Shown piece by piece: positions 11,520-23,975 of a stretch of 64,000 nucleotides of DNA; position 1 is the first letter of the stretch, and every line of letters begins with the position of its first letter. The stretch comes from Vombatus ursinus (lineage: Eukaryota > Chordata > Mammalia > Diprotodontia > Vombatidae): assembly GCF_900497805.2 (NCBI RefSeq), contig NW_020953954.1, positions 395,664 to 459,663 on the forward strand, written 5' to 3'. The notes beneath the pieces were generated by a model. That model ran no database searches and was not told the origin of the DNA. It saw nothing but the letters and a program-made list of their open reading frames with translations. A program made the translations under genes and the position numbers.

Positions 11520-11668
11520 GAGGGGCAGCTAGGTGGCACAGTGCATAGAGCACCAGCCCTGGATTCAGGAGGATCTAAGTTCAAATGTGACCTCAGACAC
11601 ATAACACTTACTAGCTGTGTGACCCTGGGCAAGTCACTTAACCCCATTGCCTAACCAAAAAAAAAAAG
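11520..11668 (+). mobile_element. WSINE1/MAR1-type SINE, sense
   Basis: A well-preserved marsupial tRNA-derived SINE. The head is gggcagctaggtggcacag, the core cttactagctgtgtgaccctgg and the end attgcctaaccaaaa plus A-run. Its good preservation marks it as one of the younger elements here and is the clearest single clue that the host is a marsupial. Confidence 0.9.
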
Positions 11669-12089
11669 CTGGGGAAGGCCTTACCGTGTGTAGAGAAAAG
11701 TGGGAGCAAATTTCAGAGTTTGGGGGAGTTATGGGGAATGTGGCTTCTGGATTTTGAGCTGGCTTTCAGAGGCCTGAGGAGGTAAAACTACTCTCTGAGG
11801 TCATACCCAGGGCCCCTGCCTCCTAATCCAGAGCTCTGCCAGCACCTGGGGTCCTTCAGTAGGGCCTCAAAGGATGAGCTAAGAAGTTGCTCTCAGCAGG
11901 GAGAGCCGTGGAGGGCTTTGGCTCAGGGAGTGACCCAGTCAGAGCTGGACTTTGCCTGGAGGATGGGAGCAGGAAGGACAATGGGAGGAGAGGAGCCTAT
12001 TGGAGGACCTCCCTGCCCTCAGCACCAGCTAATGGGGGCTGCTCAGGCTCCACAGGTGGAGCTGTGCCTTCCCCTGGCACTGTCAGCTT

Positions 12090-12295
12090 TTATATAGCAT
12101 GTGTTTAAAAAAAACAAAACGTTTTATCCTTACAACAAACTTGAAGTGGGCACATTTTACAGATGAGGAAACTGAGGCAGAGAGAGGAAGTGACTTGCCC
12201 AGAGTCACACAGCTACCAAGTGTCTGAGGCTGGATTTGAACTCAGATCTTCCAGACTCCGGCTCAGTGCTTTGTGCATTCTGGCGCCCCCTAGTG
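12090..12295 (-). repeat. MIR-type SINE, antisense
   Basis: Contains ttttacagatgaggaaactgaggcag, then gtgacttgcccagagtcacacagctacc, and ends in a reversed head near tggcgccccctag. Confidence 0.85.
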
Positions 12296-12454
12296 GGTCC
12301 AGGAGAAGCTACATCTGTTAAGATGTTAAGATGTCTCTATCCAGCCAATGACCTTTCCTAAGACAACTTCATTCTAAGAGTGAGCCAGGAGGAGGCAACT
12401 CTCGTTTGAAAAGAATGTGCTTGATTGATGCAGTCTTTAGAAACAGCGCTGCCA

Positions 12455-12585
12455 GGACACCTAGCTGGCGCAGTGGATGAAGCTCCAGCGCTGGAGTCAG
12501 AAGGACCCGAGTTCAAATCTGGCCTCAGACACTGGACACTTACTAGGTGTGTGACCCTGGGTGACCCAGATTGCCTTGCAGAGAG
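12455..12585 (+). mobile_element. WSINE1/MAR1-type SINE, sense (diverged)
   Basis: Matches the copy at 11520 through cctagctggcgcagtggat, gagttcaaatctggcctcagacac and tgtgtgaccctggg; the tail is lost. Confidence 0.8.
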
Positions 12586-12639
12586 AGAGAGAAACAGTGG
12601 CGCCCAGCCCCCGGAGGAGCCTGCTTTGTAACAGTTCAG

Positions 12640-13290
12640 ATAAATACATCAATACTCTTTCTGCATGTGATGGCGTATGCCTCATTCTTCACCTCTGGTC
12701 TACCACCTGTCTAACAAGGGAAGAGGAGAACTCTGGAGTTAAGATTGGTCAGTGTGTGTCTGTTGTGTACCAGTTTGTAGATGTCTTCCCACATTTCTCC
12801 AAATTCCTCGCATTGGTCATTTCTTACCTATGGTGATGTTCCGTGACACCCACATATTGCAGTCTCTTCACTCACTCCCCAATTGATGGGGCTGCCTATT
12901 TGTTTCCAGGCCTTCACTGCTTCCCAAAAGGCTGCTGGAATATTCTGTGTGAGGCCTGTATATCCATCTTTGACCTTGGGGTATAGGCTCTGTGTTGGGA
13001 TCACTGGGTCAAAGAATATGAACAGATGAGTCACTTTTCTTAAATGATTCCAAGCTGTTTCCCAGAAGGAACATAGCATTTTACAGTTCCACCAACCATG
13101 TGTGAGTATGTCAGTCTCCCCTTAGCACCTTCAACACTGACTCTCTGGAGTGTCTTTGCTAATGTGCCAAATGGGACATAAAGCCTCAGAAGCATTTTCA
13201 TTTGCATCCCTCTCATTAGTAGTGAGTTGCAGAATTTTCCCAAGTGGGAGTGGATCATTTGTATCTCTTCTAAAACTGCTCGTGTTTTGT
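12640..13290 (-). mobile_element. L1 LINE fragment, antisense
   Basis: Read in reverse, the segment follows the C-terminal part of L1 ORF2. Markers on the plus strand are ccccaattgatggggctgcc, ctgggtcaaagaatatgaacag, agttccaccaacc and catttgcatccctctcattagtagtgag, in the order seen in other antisense marsupial L1 copies of this window. Confidence 0.75.
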
Positions 13291-13934
13291 GGGCTCTTAG
13301 TCTGCCGAGGTGTCAGGCTTTCCCAGGGAGATGTAATGCATATGTTTCTTTTCCCCCATTGATGGCATTCCTTCTTAGCATTGCTGCATTGATTTGGTTT
13401 GTCCCACAGCTTTTGCACCTCTCTCTGACTCTTGTTCAGCTAAGGATTCTCTGCCTTTAGCTTGGGTCTTCTGCCAGCTGGGCCTTGGAAACCCCCTTCT
13501 ATGGATGAACCTGCCTTTACAGAATAGGGGAAGGCGCAGGGGTCTGAAGATGGATGTCAATGGGCAGACTTCAATGAGAAAAGGAAAGATTTCAAGTAGA
13601 TGCCTATTAATTCTAGTAGAAGTCAGCAGTTCCTGAAGCACCTTAGAATATTGTTTAGGAAAGGGACTTTTCTTCAATACCCTGGCTTCAGGTAGCACGA
13701 AGAAGGCATTCTTTCCAAGGAAAAGCCTATTCTAAGGAGAATCAAGCCAAAGCCATTGAATTCACTGTTGCCTTGCCATTTAAGGGAGAAAGAAGATGGG
13801 GACTTTTGGAATTTACTCGGAAATAGAATGATATGAAGTCATGTCGATGTCAGTACTTTCCCACTCCTAATATTATGGGTCTGTCAGTGCCAATGGTTCT
13901 GCCAATGACTTGTGAAGGACCCCAGGGAAGGTCT

Positions 13935-14125
13935 ACTGACACATCTGCAAAATGAGGGGGTGCCATTCTCATGCTGGAAGGACCTTTGACTTCCAACTGC
14001 TTCATTTTACAGGAGAGAAAACTGAGGCCCAAGGACATTAATTAACTTTCCCAGGGACGTAGTGTCCAAGACAAGATTCAAAACCAGGTTTTTCTGTTAC
14101 CCTGCTCTTCAGTCACATGGCATAG
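13935..14125 (-). repeat. MIR-type SINE, antisense
   Basis: Contains ttcattttacaggagagaaaactgaggccc followed by the reversed core (attcaaaaccaggtttttctg). Confidence 0.65.
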
Positions 14126-15493
14126 AGAGCATTTGTGAAATTCTTTTTAAAGTGTTCATAGTAAAGCACCAGGATTGTCTGGATGCCGCCCTCAAAGGCT
14201 GGAGGAATTCAAGGTGACCAGCGGCAGGGGGGTGGAACTAGGGGTCAAGTCGGATGCCATCTGAAGAAGTGCCTTCAGTGGTTCTCTCCTGCTGAGTTCT
14301 GCCTGGGGCACTGGGATCCAGACCTGGTGATGACCCTGAGCAGATGGAATCTGCAGGAACACCCGTCGTCCCTCGGCAGGGGGCAAAGGGAGGCCAGGCC
14401 TGTTCCTCCCTCGGTCCTCTTCCTTCTCCTCTCTTCTTAGGTCTCCTCCTGCCCCCTTTGCATCCTGCCTCTATTGCATTCTGACCCAACGTGGAGACAA
14501 TGGGGTCTCACTAGGCTGGCACGGGAGTCTGCTTCCTGGGTTGGGAAAGGAAGGTGCGCTTGAGGAGCAAGGAGTATTGGGTCAGGCCCAATTGGGCTTT
14601 TGCTACGGTGCCCTCGGGGCCCAGGATCACGTGGCTCCCTGGAGCAGACCTCCCCACAGCTGGACCTTGTGGCTGTTTGTTCAAAGCCTACTACACACGC
14701 ACCATTTTGTACTGAGCCCAGCCGGTCCTGCCTGGCTCACCAACTCTCAGCAGCCAGATAGCCTGACTTGTACCTAAACCAGAAAGTCCTTATTCAACAA
14801 AGGGTCACATTGTTGTGTGAAGGCCTCTGGTGACACTCACCTCACTGCTTGTGGAGGCAGCCCGCTTTGCCCTGCATCAAACCTGATGGACTTTCCCCCG
14901 TCATGTCTGGTTCTGCCTTCTGGAGCTAAGCAGAACGGTGCTGATCACGCCCCACCTTCCCCATGGAGGCCCTTCCAGTGCTGGAAGACAGATCTACTGA
15001 CTCTCCCTGTGTCTTCTCTTCCATCACAGGGTTGCCTGTTTTTCTTGGGCTTCCTGGGTCATTGGCAAGAGATGGGCACTTTCCCCTGGGTGGGCCCAGC
15101 CGCCAGGACAGGTCATCCTGTGAAGATGGCTGTGGTATGATGGGGGCAGGGGCAGCACTAGCTGGGGGTGGCCCCCTCCCCTTTCCACCCAACACCCACA
15201 CACATATTCTCTGTCCTCCTCCTTTCTCTGCCCCATGGGCACGAAGGGAACTTCCCCACTTGCCTAATCCCTCTCCCCACCCCTCCCTGGGTTCCTGCTC
15301 TCTTTCCTGTGACTGCACTGAGAGGGACCACTGGCAATAATCACACATCTGGGATGTCATTCTCAGCCCTGCTTTCCTCCGAGCCTCAGCAGGGCCCTGG
15401 GTTGGAGGCAGGGGTGGGGAACTACGCTTGGGGCGATCTCTGTGACTCCAGGTCCAGCGCTCTGGCGACTCCTCAGCCCAGCCCAGATCCAGT

Positions 15494-15573
15494 GGGGGGG
15501 GGGGGGGGGGGGGGGGGGGCAGGGGGGGGCGGGGGCCCCGCGGGCCCCGGGGGGCGCGGGGGGCGGCGCCCCC

Positions 15574-15607
<34 letters not shown>
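15494..15607 (+). repeat. Poly-G / GC-only block
   Basis: A run of 26 G (15494-15519), a GC-only middle and a run of 32 G (15576-15607). The middle is nearly palindromic in G and C. Long runs like these are error-prone, so the true sequence and length may differ. Confidence 0.85.
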
Positions 15608-15714
15608 CGGGGCTAGGGCATGGAGAGGAACTGATCAGGACAGCCTTGATCAACTGATTAATTTCCCCCCAGCCCAGCTGATGAAATTACAAAGTGAATC
15701 AGTGAGTCTTCATG

Positions 15715-16780
15715 GCCTGGAGCTCAGCACAGTGCCTGGCACATAGTAAGTGCTTAATGTTTGTTGACCTTTCTGGGCACTTTCCTCTCTGGGTTTTGGG
15801 GCCACTGGTTTTCCTCCTACCTTTCTGGTTGCCTCTTTATCCAGGCCTCTCCTGATAACTGGATATCCCCAAAAGACTCTGTCCTGGGCATGTGTCTCTT
15901 TTTACACCCTCTGTCTTGGTGACCTCATCAGCTCCCACGAATCCACCTGTCATCTCTGCGCAGACCATCCTTACATCCCTGTCTCCTGCTCAGCCCCCAA
16001 CCTTGCATTTCAGATGTCTCGGCCCGGGTGTCCAGCAGACATCTTCAGCTCAACATGGCCCGAGCCGAATGCCTTCTCTTCTCCTGCTAAGCCCTGCCCC
16101 CTCCTGTCTTCCCCCCCGCCTCCCCGTCCCCAGGACCGCAAACCAGGTGTCACTCTGGCTTCCTCACACGCTCACCCTAGATCTCATCTGTGGCTGAGGC
16201 CTGTGCCTCCCAGCATCCCATAGCCATTCTCTGCTCCACAGCCCCCTTCAGGCCCTCCCCATCTCTGCCCTGGACTCTTGTCATGGCCTTCTCATGGGCC
16301 TCCCTGCCTCTGCCCCTCCACGTGCCAGCTTCCTCGCAGCTGCCGCGGTGATCCTGCCTCCATTCCTGTTTGGGCCTTTTGCGCTCTGGCTGCTGCCTGC
16401 TTCTCCAGGTGGTTCCGGCCTGCTGCCCCCTCCCTTCCTCGATGCCCTGCCCAACTGGAGAGCCTGCTGCTATTTGTGTATGGTACTCCATCTCCTGCCT
16501 GGGACTTTTGCCCATACTATCTTATACAATACGTTATAGTTTTTATTTTTTGTTTTCCTATTTTGTGTATTCCTATATCTACTTCTCTGTGAACATGTAT
16601 ACGCGGTAGAGTCTAAACTCCCAGAGGGCAGGAATGCATTCACTTTGATGATTGCACTCCTAGCACTTGAAAGCACATGGTAGGCCAGTCGATCAAGAGA
16701 CAATTATAAAGCACCTACTCTGTGCTAGCCACTGTCTAAGTAGTAGGTGCTTTAAAGATATTTGTTGGTTGCCCACCTGA
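15715..16780 (+). mobile_element. L2 LINE remnants, sense
   Basis: An L2 3' terminus (cacagtgcctggcacatagtaagtgcttaatg) ends near 15770. It is followed at once by about 950 bp of L2 ORF2 3' half and 3' end that finishes near 16760. Positions about 16695-16740 hold a short antisense L2 terminus (aagcacctactctgtgctagcc) inserted into the end of the second copy. Confidence 0.7.
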
Positions 16781-18729
16781 CAGGTCCCCATTTGCCTTCC
16801 TTGGCCAGGGGCTGCTGTAAGTCAGATGCAGCTCCAAAACCTTGGAAGCCACGCCTTACTGTGGGAGGTCCCTATGGAAGTGGAAGGGGAAGCTGGCCAG
16901 GACAGGACCCACTAGGGGCAGGCTCCCGCAGTCCCTCCAGCTCCCCAGACTTGGGCTCCAAGGTAGAATGTGGCCACCAGCAGTGATTGCAGGGGATGGG
17001 AAACAGCATTCCTACTTGGGTTCTGGATTTCCAAGAACTGGGTCATTCTGTGAGGGGTTACCAGGACGGTCAGCCAGGAGGGTGTAGGATTACCCGGGGA
17101 GGTGACCCAGTGTCCATCAACAGAGGGAGCTCTGGGGTGCGGGGAGAGCGAGGCTGGACAGGTCCCAGGCTCCCTGGGCTCCTCTCCCAGTTCTCGGCTA
17201 AGTCTCTTTGCCCTCTCTGTGCCTTTCCAGGCCTTACGTCATCTGTATGATGAGGGCTTTGGATGGGATGACTTCCAAAGTCCAACCATCTGTGGTTCTG
17301 TGACTTCCCTGGAAGGGCAGTGTCTGCCGTGGCCCTCCAGGGGGAACCCAAGGAGGGCTGCCTTGGGGCCTGGGCTCTGGGAAGCTGGAGCCCAGCAGGT
17401 CCTGGCGCTTGTGGCCTCAGCAAGGCATGTTCTGGGAATGACCCTTCCTTCTGGCTGCCTCGTAGCCAGATCCTGAGGCTGAGCACGCTGTACTGTCTGA
17501 GCAGTTCATGTGAAAGGAGATGTCGTAGGCAGAAGCGATCCCTGGAGATGCTGCCACAGACAAACGTTCCTTTCATTTCTCTGGAAGGAGCTGGGACAGT
17601 GTCATCAGGCAGTGCCTGGCTGCCTCAACCCTCTCCCCCAAGAGGGGACAGGCTTGGGGGTGGTGTGGACTGGGAAGGACAGAAGGGGGCCCCCCATCAG
17701 GTGGGGCAGCTACAGCCCTGGCTGGCCGGACTAGACTGAACTGTTCTGATGTGGAAGGTGATTCAAGGTCATGGTGGCAGGCATCTTCTGACCCTCACAT
17801 CTGGGGCTATGTGGCTGGGATTACAGCTGTCCCCCCAACTTGGCTTCCAAGAAATGGGCCTTCTGTAACCTGAGTCCTGCCCTGGGTGAGTGGGTGGGAA
17901 TGAGGGAAGGACCATTCGGTCTGTGGACTGGCCATTACATAGGCTGGTGGGTGGTTCCTGAGGTCGATATCAGTGTGCTTGCTTTCCCAGAATGGAGAGG
18001 GAACCCACCCCCACCCCTGCCCCAGTGGCTTTCCTTTGTGTGGCTCCAGCTACTGTCTGGGGCTGGGGAGAGAGATTGTCAATGGGCTCAGAAGAGGGGC
18101 CACAGAGACAGTTCAGATTCAGCAGTCTCAGAGAACCAGGCTCTTGCTTCCTGGATGCTGATCCAGAATGTGCATTCCCCCTGCTCAGGGTCAGGAGCTG
18201 TCTAGGGCTGGACTGAGATGTCCAGCCATGTTCTGGTCAAGGCAGCTCATAGCACAAGCCATCGAGGCCCTCCCTAGACAAGGGCCCTTCTCCCCCATTT
18301 CCAGGAGGCCTCACCCCTTTCCCAGCCGAAGCCTTTAGGTCTGGAGAGTGAGTACTGACCTGGACGTGGTCACTGCACTTGGCAGGAATTGAGTCACTGG
18401 AGAATCTTGAGAGAGGGCTAAGAACCCAAGCCAGGCCATAAGGTCCTAGAGAGGAGCGGCAGGGTTGGCGTGAGGCCAGCGAGTTGGCACAGGAGGTGCT
18501 GGCCATACTCTGAGGAGAGTGGGGGGGGGGGGGCCAGAGAAGACTGTTGGTTGGTTTTTAAAGATCAGGCTTCCCAGAGCCCATTGGAAGGCATCAGGGA
18601 AGGACGCTCACCCTAGCAGCAGGCCTAGCCACCACCTGGAGCAGGCTGCCTTGTGAGGTCCCTGTCACTGCAGGATCCTAGGCAGACCTAGATGGCTGCT
18701 AATGGAGGGATTCTCATTCAGGTACCCAC

Positions 18730-18800
18730 CAATGGTCCCACAGACCTTTCCTGAGCACTCACTGCACACTCTGAGCTGTAGGCAATGTGATACAGAGACA
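18730..18800 (-). repeat. Decayed L2 3' end, antisense
   Basis: The text tttcctgagcactcactgcac followed by gatacagagacaaa is a worn version of the reversed L2 terminus. Confidence 0.45.
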
Positions 18801-19149
18801 AACGCAGTCTGCAGTCTGACATCTGTGACTGGGAGGCTCACCCACATGCCCACAAATACCCCTAGCCCTGGCATATGGCCACACCCACATAGATGTGCTC
18901 ACACACACATACGAACAGACCCAGCAAGCTAGCTTGGACCTCCTGCTGTCAAGCCTCAGAGCTCAGGCAGAAACATGGGCTTGGCCCACCCACCCTGCAG
19001 GGACAGGATGTCCTGGTTAGGTTTTCTGTCAGAGGTTAGTCTGCGGTTAGTCTGCCCTAAAGCCTTCAGACTGTGGGCAGCCTGCCTGGGTGTGGAGAGC
19101 ATGGGACATGCTTACAATCAGAGGATCTGGATGCAAAAACTGCCTCTCA

Positions 19150-19320
19150 TGGTTGGAGGCAGTGTAGTACAATGGATAGAGCACTGGACTTGGAGTCAGG
19201 AAGACCCAGGTTCAAATCCTGCTTGAGGCCCTTCCTAGCTCTATGAACCTGGACAAGTCACTACTCCTCCCTGGTTCTCAGTTTCCTCATGTGTAAAGTG
19301 AGGGGGCTGTGGTCCTTGAA
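19150..19320 (+). mobile_element. CORE-SINE (MIR/THER type), sense
   Basis: The head is gtagtacaatggatagagcac, the core tgaacctggacaagtcac and the tail gtttcctcatgtgtaaagtg. A complete but diverged copy. Confidence 0.8.
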
Positions 19321-19799
19321 CTGTACTCTTTTGAAGGGCAGGGCAGTTGCCAGACCTGGGCTTCAGATGGGGCCTCCCTGCCTTGGCTTAGAGGCATCTA
19401 AGCCCCCATCATCACCACCCCAGCCAGATTCCTCTTCTCTATTGTGGTTCCCTATGCCTGGCAGGGGACAACCCCTCCTGGCCAATGTCCTCAGAACCAT
19501 GGACTTATGTGACCACAAATACCTACTGTTCTTTATGAAAGAGATTAGCCCATCCTAACCTCCAAGGCTGGCAGTCCTTCCTCAGCTGAGGAATTCATAC
19601 CTGACCCTGAAGAAACATGTTTGTTTCTTCTTGCCCACCCCCATCCCCAATTTCCCTGCAACTCCAGCCTCTCTGGGGCCTGGGGAAGAGGTAGGCCAGG
19701 CTGTGGGGCTTTCCTCTCTCAGAACCTTTTTGCCTGTTCCCAGAACAGGTCACCCAGGAATGGTTTGTCTTTGTTCCCTCTGACCCACCTCTCCTAGAC

Positions 19800-20440
19800 C
19801 CCTCTCTTATAATAAATTCGTCCAGTCAAACCAATGGACACATTTGCCGTGCCTGACACTGTATGCCTCATTGCACACCTGTTGTCCAGCACCTCTTGGA
19901 ATGGAGTTTTCTTTTCTGATATAAATTGTCTCCCCGGTTCTGCTCTCTTCCCTCTGTACCAGTACAAGCATGTGTTTCTTAGGTTCTCTGAGTCTGCCGC
20001 ATTTGTCACTTCTTACAGGAGAGCAATCGTCCCTCACTCTCCTGGAGCAGTTTGTTTCTACATCCCCCACTTGGCTTCTGGTCCTTTGCTATACACTGCT
20101 GTCAATCAATATGGGTGTCTCTACCAGACCCATTTCCCTTTCTTTGCCCTCCTTGGGTTATGGGCCTCTCTGGGTCCAAGAATTCAGATCTGGATAGTAG
20201 CCCCCTCCCCTTTTTAAAATTATACTTCTCCACTGTTTCCCAATGGGCTGACCCAACTTGCAGCTCCACCAGCAGTGTGCTAGTGCCACTGCCCGCCTGC
20301 CCTCTTCTGGGGTCTCTCCAACAACTGGTGGTGTTCTCTTCTGCCATCCTTGCCCATCAGAGCAGTGAGGTAGAGCCTCCAGTCACTGGTCTCACTCTTT
20401 TCTGGAGTCTGCATGGTTTGTCTCTCTTGGGGACTCATTA
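19800..20440 (-). mobile_element. L1 LINE fragment, antisense
   Basis: Shares order and wording with the antisense fragment at 12640-13290 (cactgtatgcctcattgcacacctgttgtcc; gcagctccaccagcagtgtgctagtg). Strongly diverged. Confidence 0.55.
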
Positions 20441-21108
20441 ACTCTTTCAGGCAACAAGCATTTATTAAGCATCTGCTGTGTGCCAGGCCCAAGGTACTGG
20501 AGCCTACAAGGAGCTTGTGTTCTACTGAGGAAAATAACACATGCACAGAAATATCAAATAAAGTAAATCAGGGAGGGCCTCCTGAGCAGGTAGGGGGATT
20601 AGGGAAGGCCTCGTGTAGGTGACATGAGAAGTGGAAGTGAAGAGGGAGTATACTCGAGCCATGGGGGATAGTCAAAGGTGTGGAGATGGGGGATAGTCAA
20701 AGGTGTGGAGGTGGGGGATAGTCAAAGGGGTGGAGGTGGGGGATAGAGTATCGTGTTGCAGAACAACAAGAAGAGCAGTGTGGTTGGATCATATAATGAG
20801 TGAATGAAGGGGAGTCATGTGTCACAAGATTAGCGATAGATGATGAAAGGTTTTTAAATACAAGTTACTGAGGTTCTTTGAGTCGGGGGGAGAGGAGGGT
20901 TGACATGGTGAGACCTGTGCTTTAGGAAAATCATTTTAGTGAGGCTGAATGGAGTATGGAATAGAGGGGAAGAGACTGAGGCAGGCAGATCTCTCCCCCC
21001 AGCAGCATATTATGATAATCCAGGTGTTAGGGATACAGACCTGCACCAGGGTAGGGGCAGTGTCAGAGGAGAGAAGAGGGCTTGCTGCAAAGATACTGCA
21101 ATCAATGG

Positions 21109-21452
21109 GAGATGCTGCAGAGGTGAGATCTATGGGAGATGCTACAAAGTTGAAATGGATGAGAGTTGCTGCAGAGGTGAGATCTACAAGAGATGCTGCA
21201 GAGGTGAAATCTACAAGAGATGCTGCAGAGGTGAGATCTACAAGAGATGCTGCAGAGGTGAAATGGATGAACGATGCTGCAGAGGTGAGATCTATGGGAG
21301 ATGCTCCAAAGGTGAAATNNNNNNNNNNGAGGTGAGATCTATGGGAGATGCTCCAAAGGTGAAATGGATGAGAGATGTTGCAGAGGTGAGATCTACAAGA
21401 GATGCTGCAGAGGTGAAATCAAGTAGAGATGCTACAGAGGTGAAACTGACAG
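21109..21452. repeat. 27-bp minisatellite inside L2 (about 12-13 units)
   Basis: Units read gagatgctgcagaggtga followed by gatctacaa, with alternation between gagatc and gaaatc types that suggests a 54-bp higher-order unit. Because 27 is a multiple of three, the array makes a spurious open frame on the plus strand. A 10-N gap (21319-21328) lies inside, so the copy number is a minimum estimate. Confidence 0.9.
21319..21328. other. Assembly gap (10 N)
   Basis: Ten undetermined bases inside the minisatellite, probably a collapsed or unresolved repeat. Confidence 0.99.
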
Positions 21453-21874
21453 ACCTCAGCAACAGTTTGGATATGGGGGGGGGGGGGATGGAGAGTTGAG
21501 AAAGAGTGAGGAATCCAGGATGATGCCTAGAATGTAAACCTGAGGCCTGGGAGGATGGTATTGCCCTCTACAGTAATAGGGAAAGTAGGAGGAGGGACAG
21601 GTTTAGAGCAAAAGATAAGAAGTCCCATTTTGGACATGCTGAGTTTAAGATGTCTACTGGACATCCAATTCAAGATGTCTAAAAGGCAATTGGAGATGAG
21701 AAATTAGAAGTCAGCAAAGGTTAGGGAAATTCAGGAGTGGAGAGGATTTGGGGAGAAAGATTACGAGTTTTTTTGGGGGGCACACTGGCCCTGAAGTCCC
21801 AAGTAGTATCTACAGCAGTGCATAAGCTTGGTATGTTTTAGGACACACTCAGTCCAGGTATGCCTGGTGAGTGT

Positions 21875-22128
21875 TTGTTGTTGTTTACTCATTGAAGTCG
21901 TGTCTGACTCTTGGTGACCCCCATTTGGGTTTTTCTGGGTAAAGATACTGCAGTGATTTGCCATTTCCTTCTCCAGCTCATTTTACAGATGAGGAAACTG
22001 AGGCAAACAGGGTGAAGTGACTTGCCCAAGGTCACACAGCTAGTGAGTGTCTGTTGCCAGATTTGAACTCAGGAAGATGAGTCTTTCTGGCTCCAGGCCT
22101 GGCATCCTATTCATTGTACCACCTAGCG
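21875..22128 (-). mobile_element. MAR1-type SINE with RTE-like tail, antisense
   Basis: The left part (aagtcgtgtctgactcttggtgaccccc) resembles the 3' tail shared with RTE/BovB LINEs. The right part is the reversed CORE-SINE (acagatgaggaaactgaggcaaacag; cacacagctagtgagtgtc) ending in accacctagc. A typical marsupial copy. Confidence 0.85.
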
Positions 22129-22134
22129 CAATAT

Positions 22135-22870
22135 AGTGCATTAGGTTATAAGCCCAGTAATGGAGTCTCTGGGTCAAAGGGCAGGGACATTTTAGTCATT
22201 TTATTTACATAATTCCAAATTGCTTTCCAAAATAGTTGTATGGATTCATAGTTTCATGTATTAGAGTGTCTATCCTTCCACAATCCCTCTAATATTGACT
22301 ATTGCCATTTTTTCACATTTTTGCTGAATTTCAGGGTGTGAGGTAAAACCTCAGGGTTGTTTCTTATCATTAATGATTTGGAGCATATTTTTCATGTGGT
22401 TGTGAATACTTTGCAGGTCTTCTTTTGAGAACTGTTTGTTCATATCCTCTAACCACTTATCTATTGAGGAATGTCTCTGAGTCATAGATGTGTTTATGTA
22501 TATTATAAATTGTTATGTATTCTGAATACCAAAACCTTATCAGAGAAATCTGATACACAGATTGTTTTCCCATTTGACCACTTCCTTTTTATCCTAGGTG
22601 CATTAATGTTATATCTATGGAGAAGTTTTTTAGTTTCAAGTAATCAAAATTATTTTTTGTAATGGCCTCTATCTTTTTTTTTCATTAAGAATACCTCTTT
22701 TACCCATAGTTGTGAGAGATACATGATTTGTTTCTCTTCTTGTTTTTAACAGTGTGACTTTTAATATTCAAGTCCTGTATCCATTTCGAATGCATTGTGG
22801 AGTGGAGTGTAAGATGTTGGTCTGAGACTCATTTCTGCCAGATGGCTTTCTACTTTTGCATTGCATCCTC
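22135..22870 (-). mobile_element. L1 LINE fragment, antisense
   Basis: Contains ctctgggtcaaagggcaggg, aattccaaattgctttccaaaat and gtggttgtgaatactttgcagg, the reversed ORF2 C-terminal half. It is followed at about 22862-22915 by a sense L2 terminus (agcgcttagtataccacaagcacttaataaatgc). Confidence 0.8.
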
Positions 22871-22919
22871 AGCGCTTAGTATACCACAAGCACTTAATAA
22901 ATGCTTTGTTCATCCTTTC

Positions 22920-23535
22920 CTTCAAATCCAGGGCAGAGGACCTGAAGCGGGGTAGTAGCCAGAACCAGAGTGGAAATTGACTTAGGCAGTCCGGAGGAGG
23001 TGCAGTTTCATCAAGGTGTACATTCCCTCTGGTCATGCAGATCCACGCCCATCCTATGTGCCTTTTGTCCATGGCCTCGCTTAGGCACACCGGTGGGCAT
23101 GAACTGCCTCCTCTGAGAATCTCTGGTTTCCTTCAAAGCCAGCTCCAGGTGGTCTCCCTGTTGCTCACACCCCTTCCCCAACCATGACCCCATGTATTTT
23201 GTGCATATTTCTATGTGTGCAGGTCCCCATAGAAGGGAATCTCCCCTGAGGTCAGAGACTGGTTCCCCCAGGGCCTAGCACACAGTAGCCATCTGACCAA
23301 TCCTCATTTGCTTGACTATCGTCCAAACATCCTTAACACGATATCCCAGTGACGTGCTAAGCCAGGGATGCCCATGGCCATCAGCTCTCTCCCCTCCGCT
23401 TTTCTTGGGGTGGCGATCGATTTTACCTCTTATGTGTGGCTGGTGTCAGTGTCATTTCCCTGGGTCCCACCCATTTTTCAGGGTCTCTAGAGCCCAATGT
23501 CATGCTGTTTCAATTTCACACTTGAGACTTTTCTC
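22920..23535. other. Largely unassigned stretch
   Basis: An L2 terminus remnant lies near 23265-23310 (gggcctagcacacagtag). The rest matches nothing I recognise and no coding exon is apparent. Confidence 0.4.
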
Positions 23536-23539
23536 ATGA

Positions 23540-23975
23540 CTTTCCCTTCTAACTTGACACACCCCAGTCCCTCCTATGTACTCTGTGGTCCGGTGACACT
23601 GTCCTCCTTGCCCTTCCTAAGCAAGACATTCCATCTCCCAACTCCAGGCATTTGCATTGGCTGTCCCTCAACCCTAGAATGTCTAGTCTTTGCCTGCTGG
23701 TTTCCTTCAAGTCTCAGCTAAAAGCTCACCTTCTATAGGACGTCTTTCCCAAGCCCCCTTAAATCCAGAGCCTTCCCTCTACTGATTGTCTTCCATCTGT
23801 CCTTGTTTGTACCAAGCTATCTGCCTGGTGGCATCCCTCTTCTCCCCCCCTCACCCTGCCCGCACCATTCTACTGTGAGCTCTTGGAGGGCAGGGACTGT
23901 CTTTTGCTTTTCTTTGCATCCCAGCACTTAGCTCCGTGCCTAGCACACAGTGGGTGCTTAATAAATATGTTCCTT
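23540..23975 (+). mobile_element. L2 LINE 3' end, sense
   Basis: Shows the classic L2 terminal order: ggcatttgcattggctgtccctc, ccttcaagtctcagctaaaagc, gtgagctcttggagggcaggg, cctagcacacagtgggtgcttaataaat. Confidence 0.85.

Larger units (their letters stand above)
20449..21750 (-). mobile_element. L2 LINE, antisense, carrying a 27-bp minisatellite
   Basis: Read in reverse this is a long L2 3' half. On the plus strand it starts with the reversed terminus (gcatttattaagcatctgctgtgtgccaggc). It passes gacctgtgctttaggaaaatcatttt and ends with gacatgctgagtttaagatgtc and ggcaattggagatgag. The L2 segment around tttcaccttygcaacatctct is expanded into a tandem array (21109-21452), which holds a 10-N gap. 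Confidence 0.8.

Noticed and set aside
21109-21452. Possible CRISPR-like array
   Set aside because: Repeats abut without unique spacers, in a mammalian L2 element; it is a minisatellite.
20939-21499. A repetitive open frame with CCRGEIYKR-like units, possibly a repeat protein
   Set aside because: The 27-bp units are a multiple of three, so any frame stays open; the underlying DNA is an expanded antisense L2 segment.
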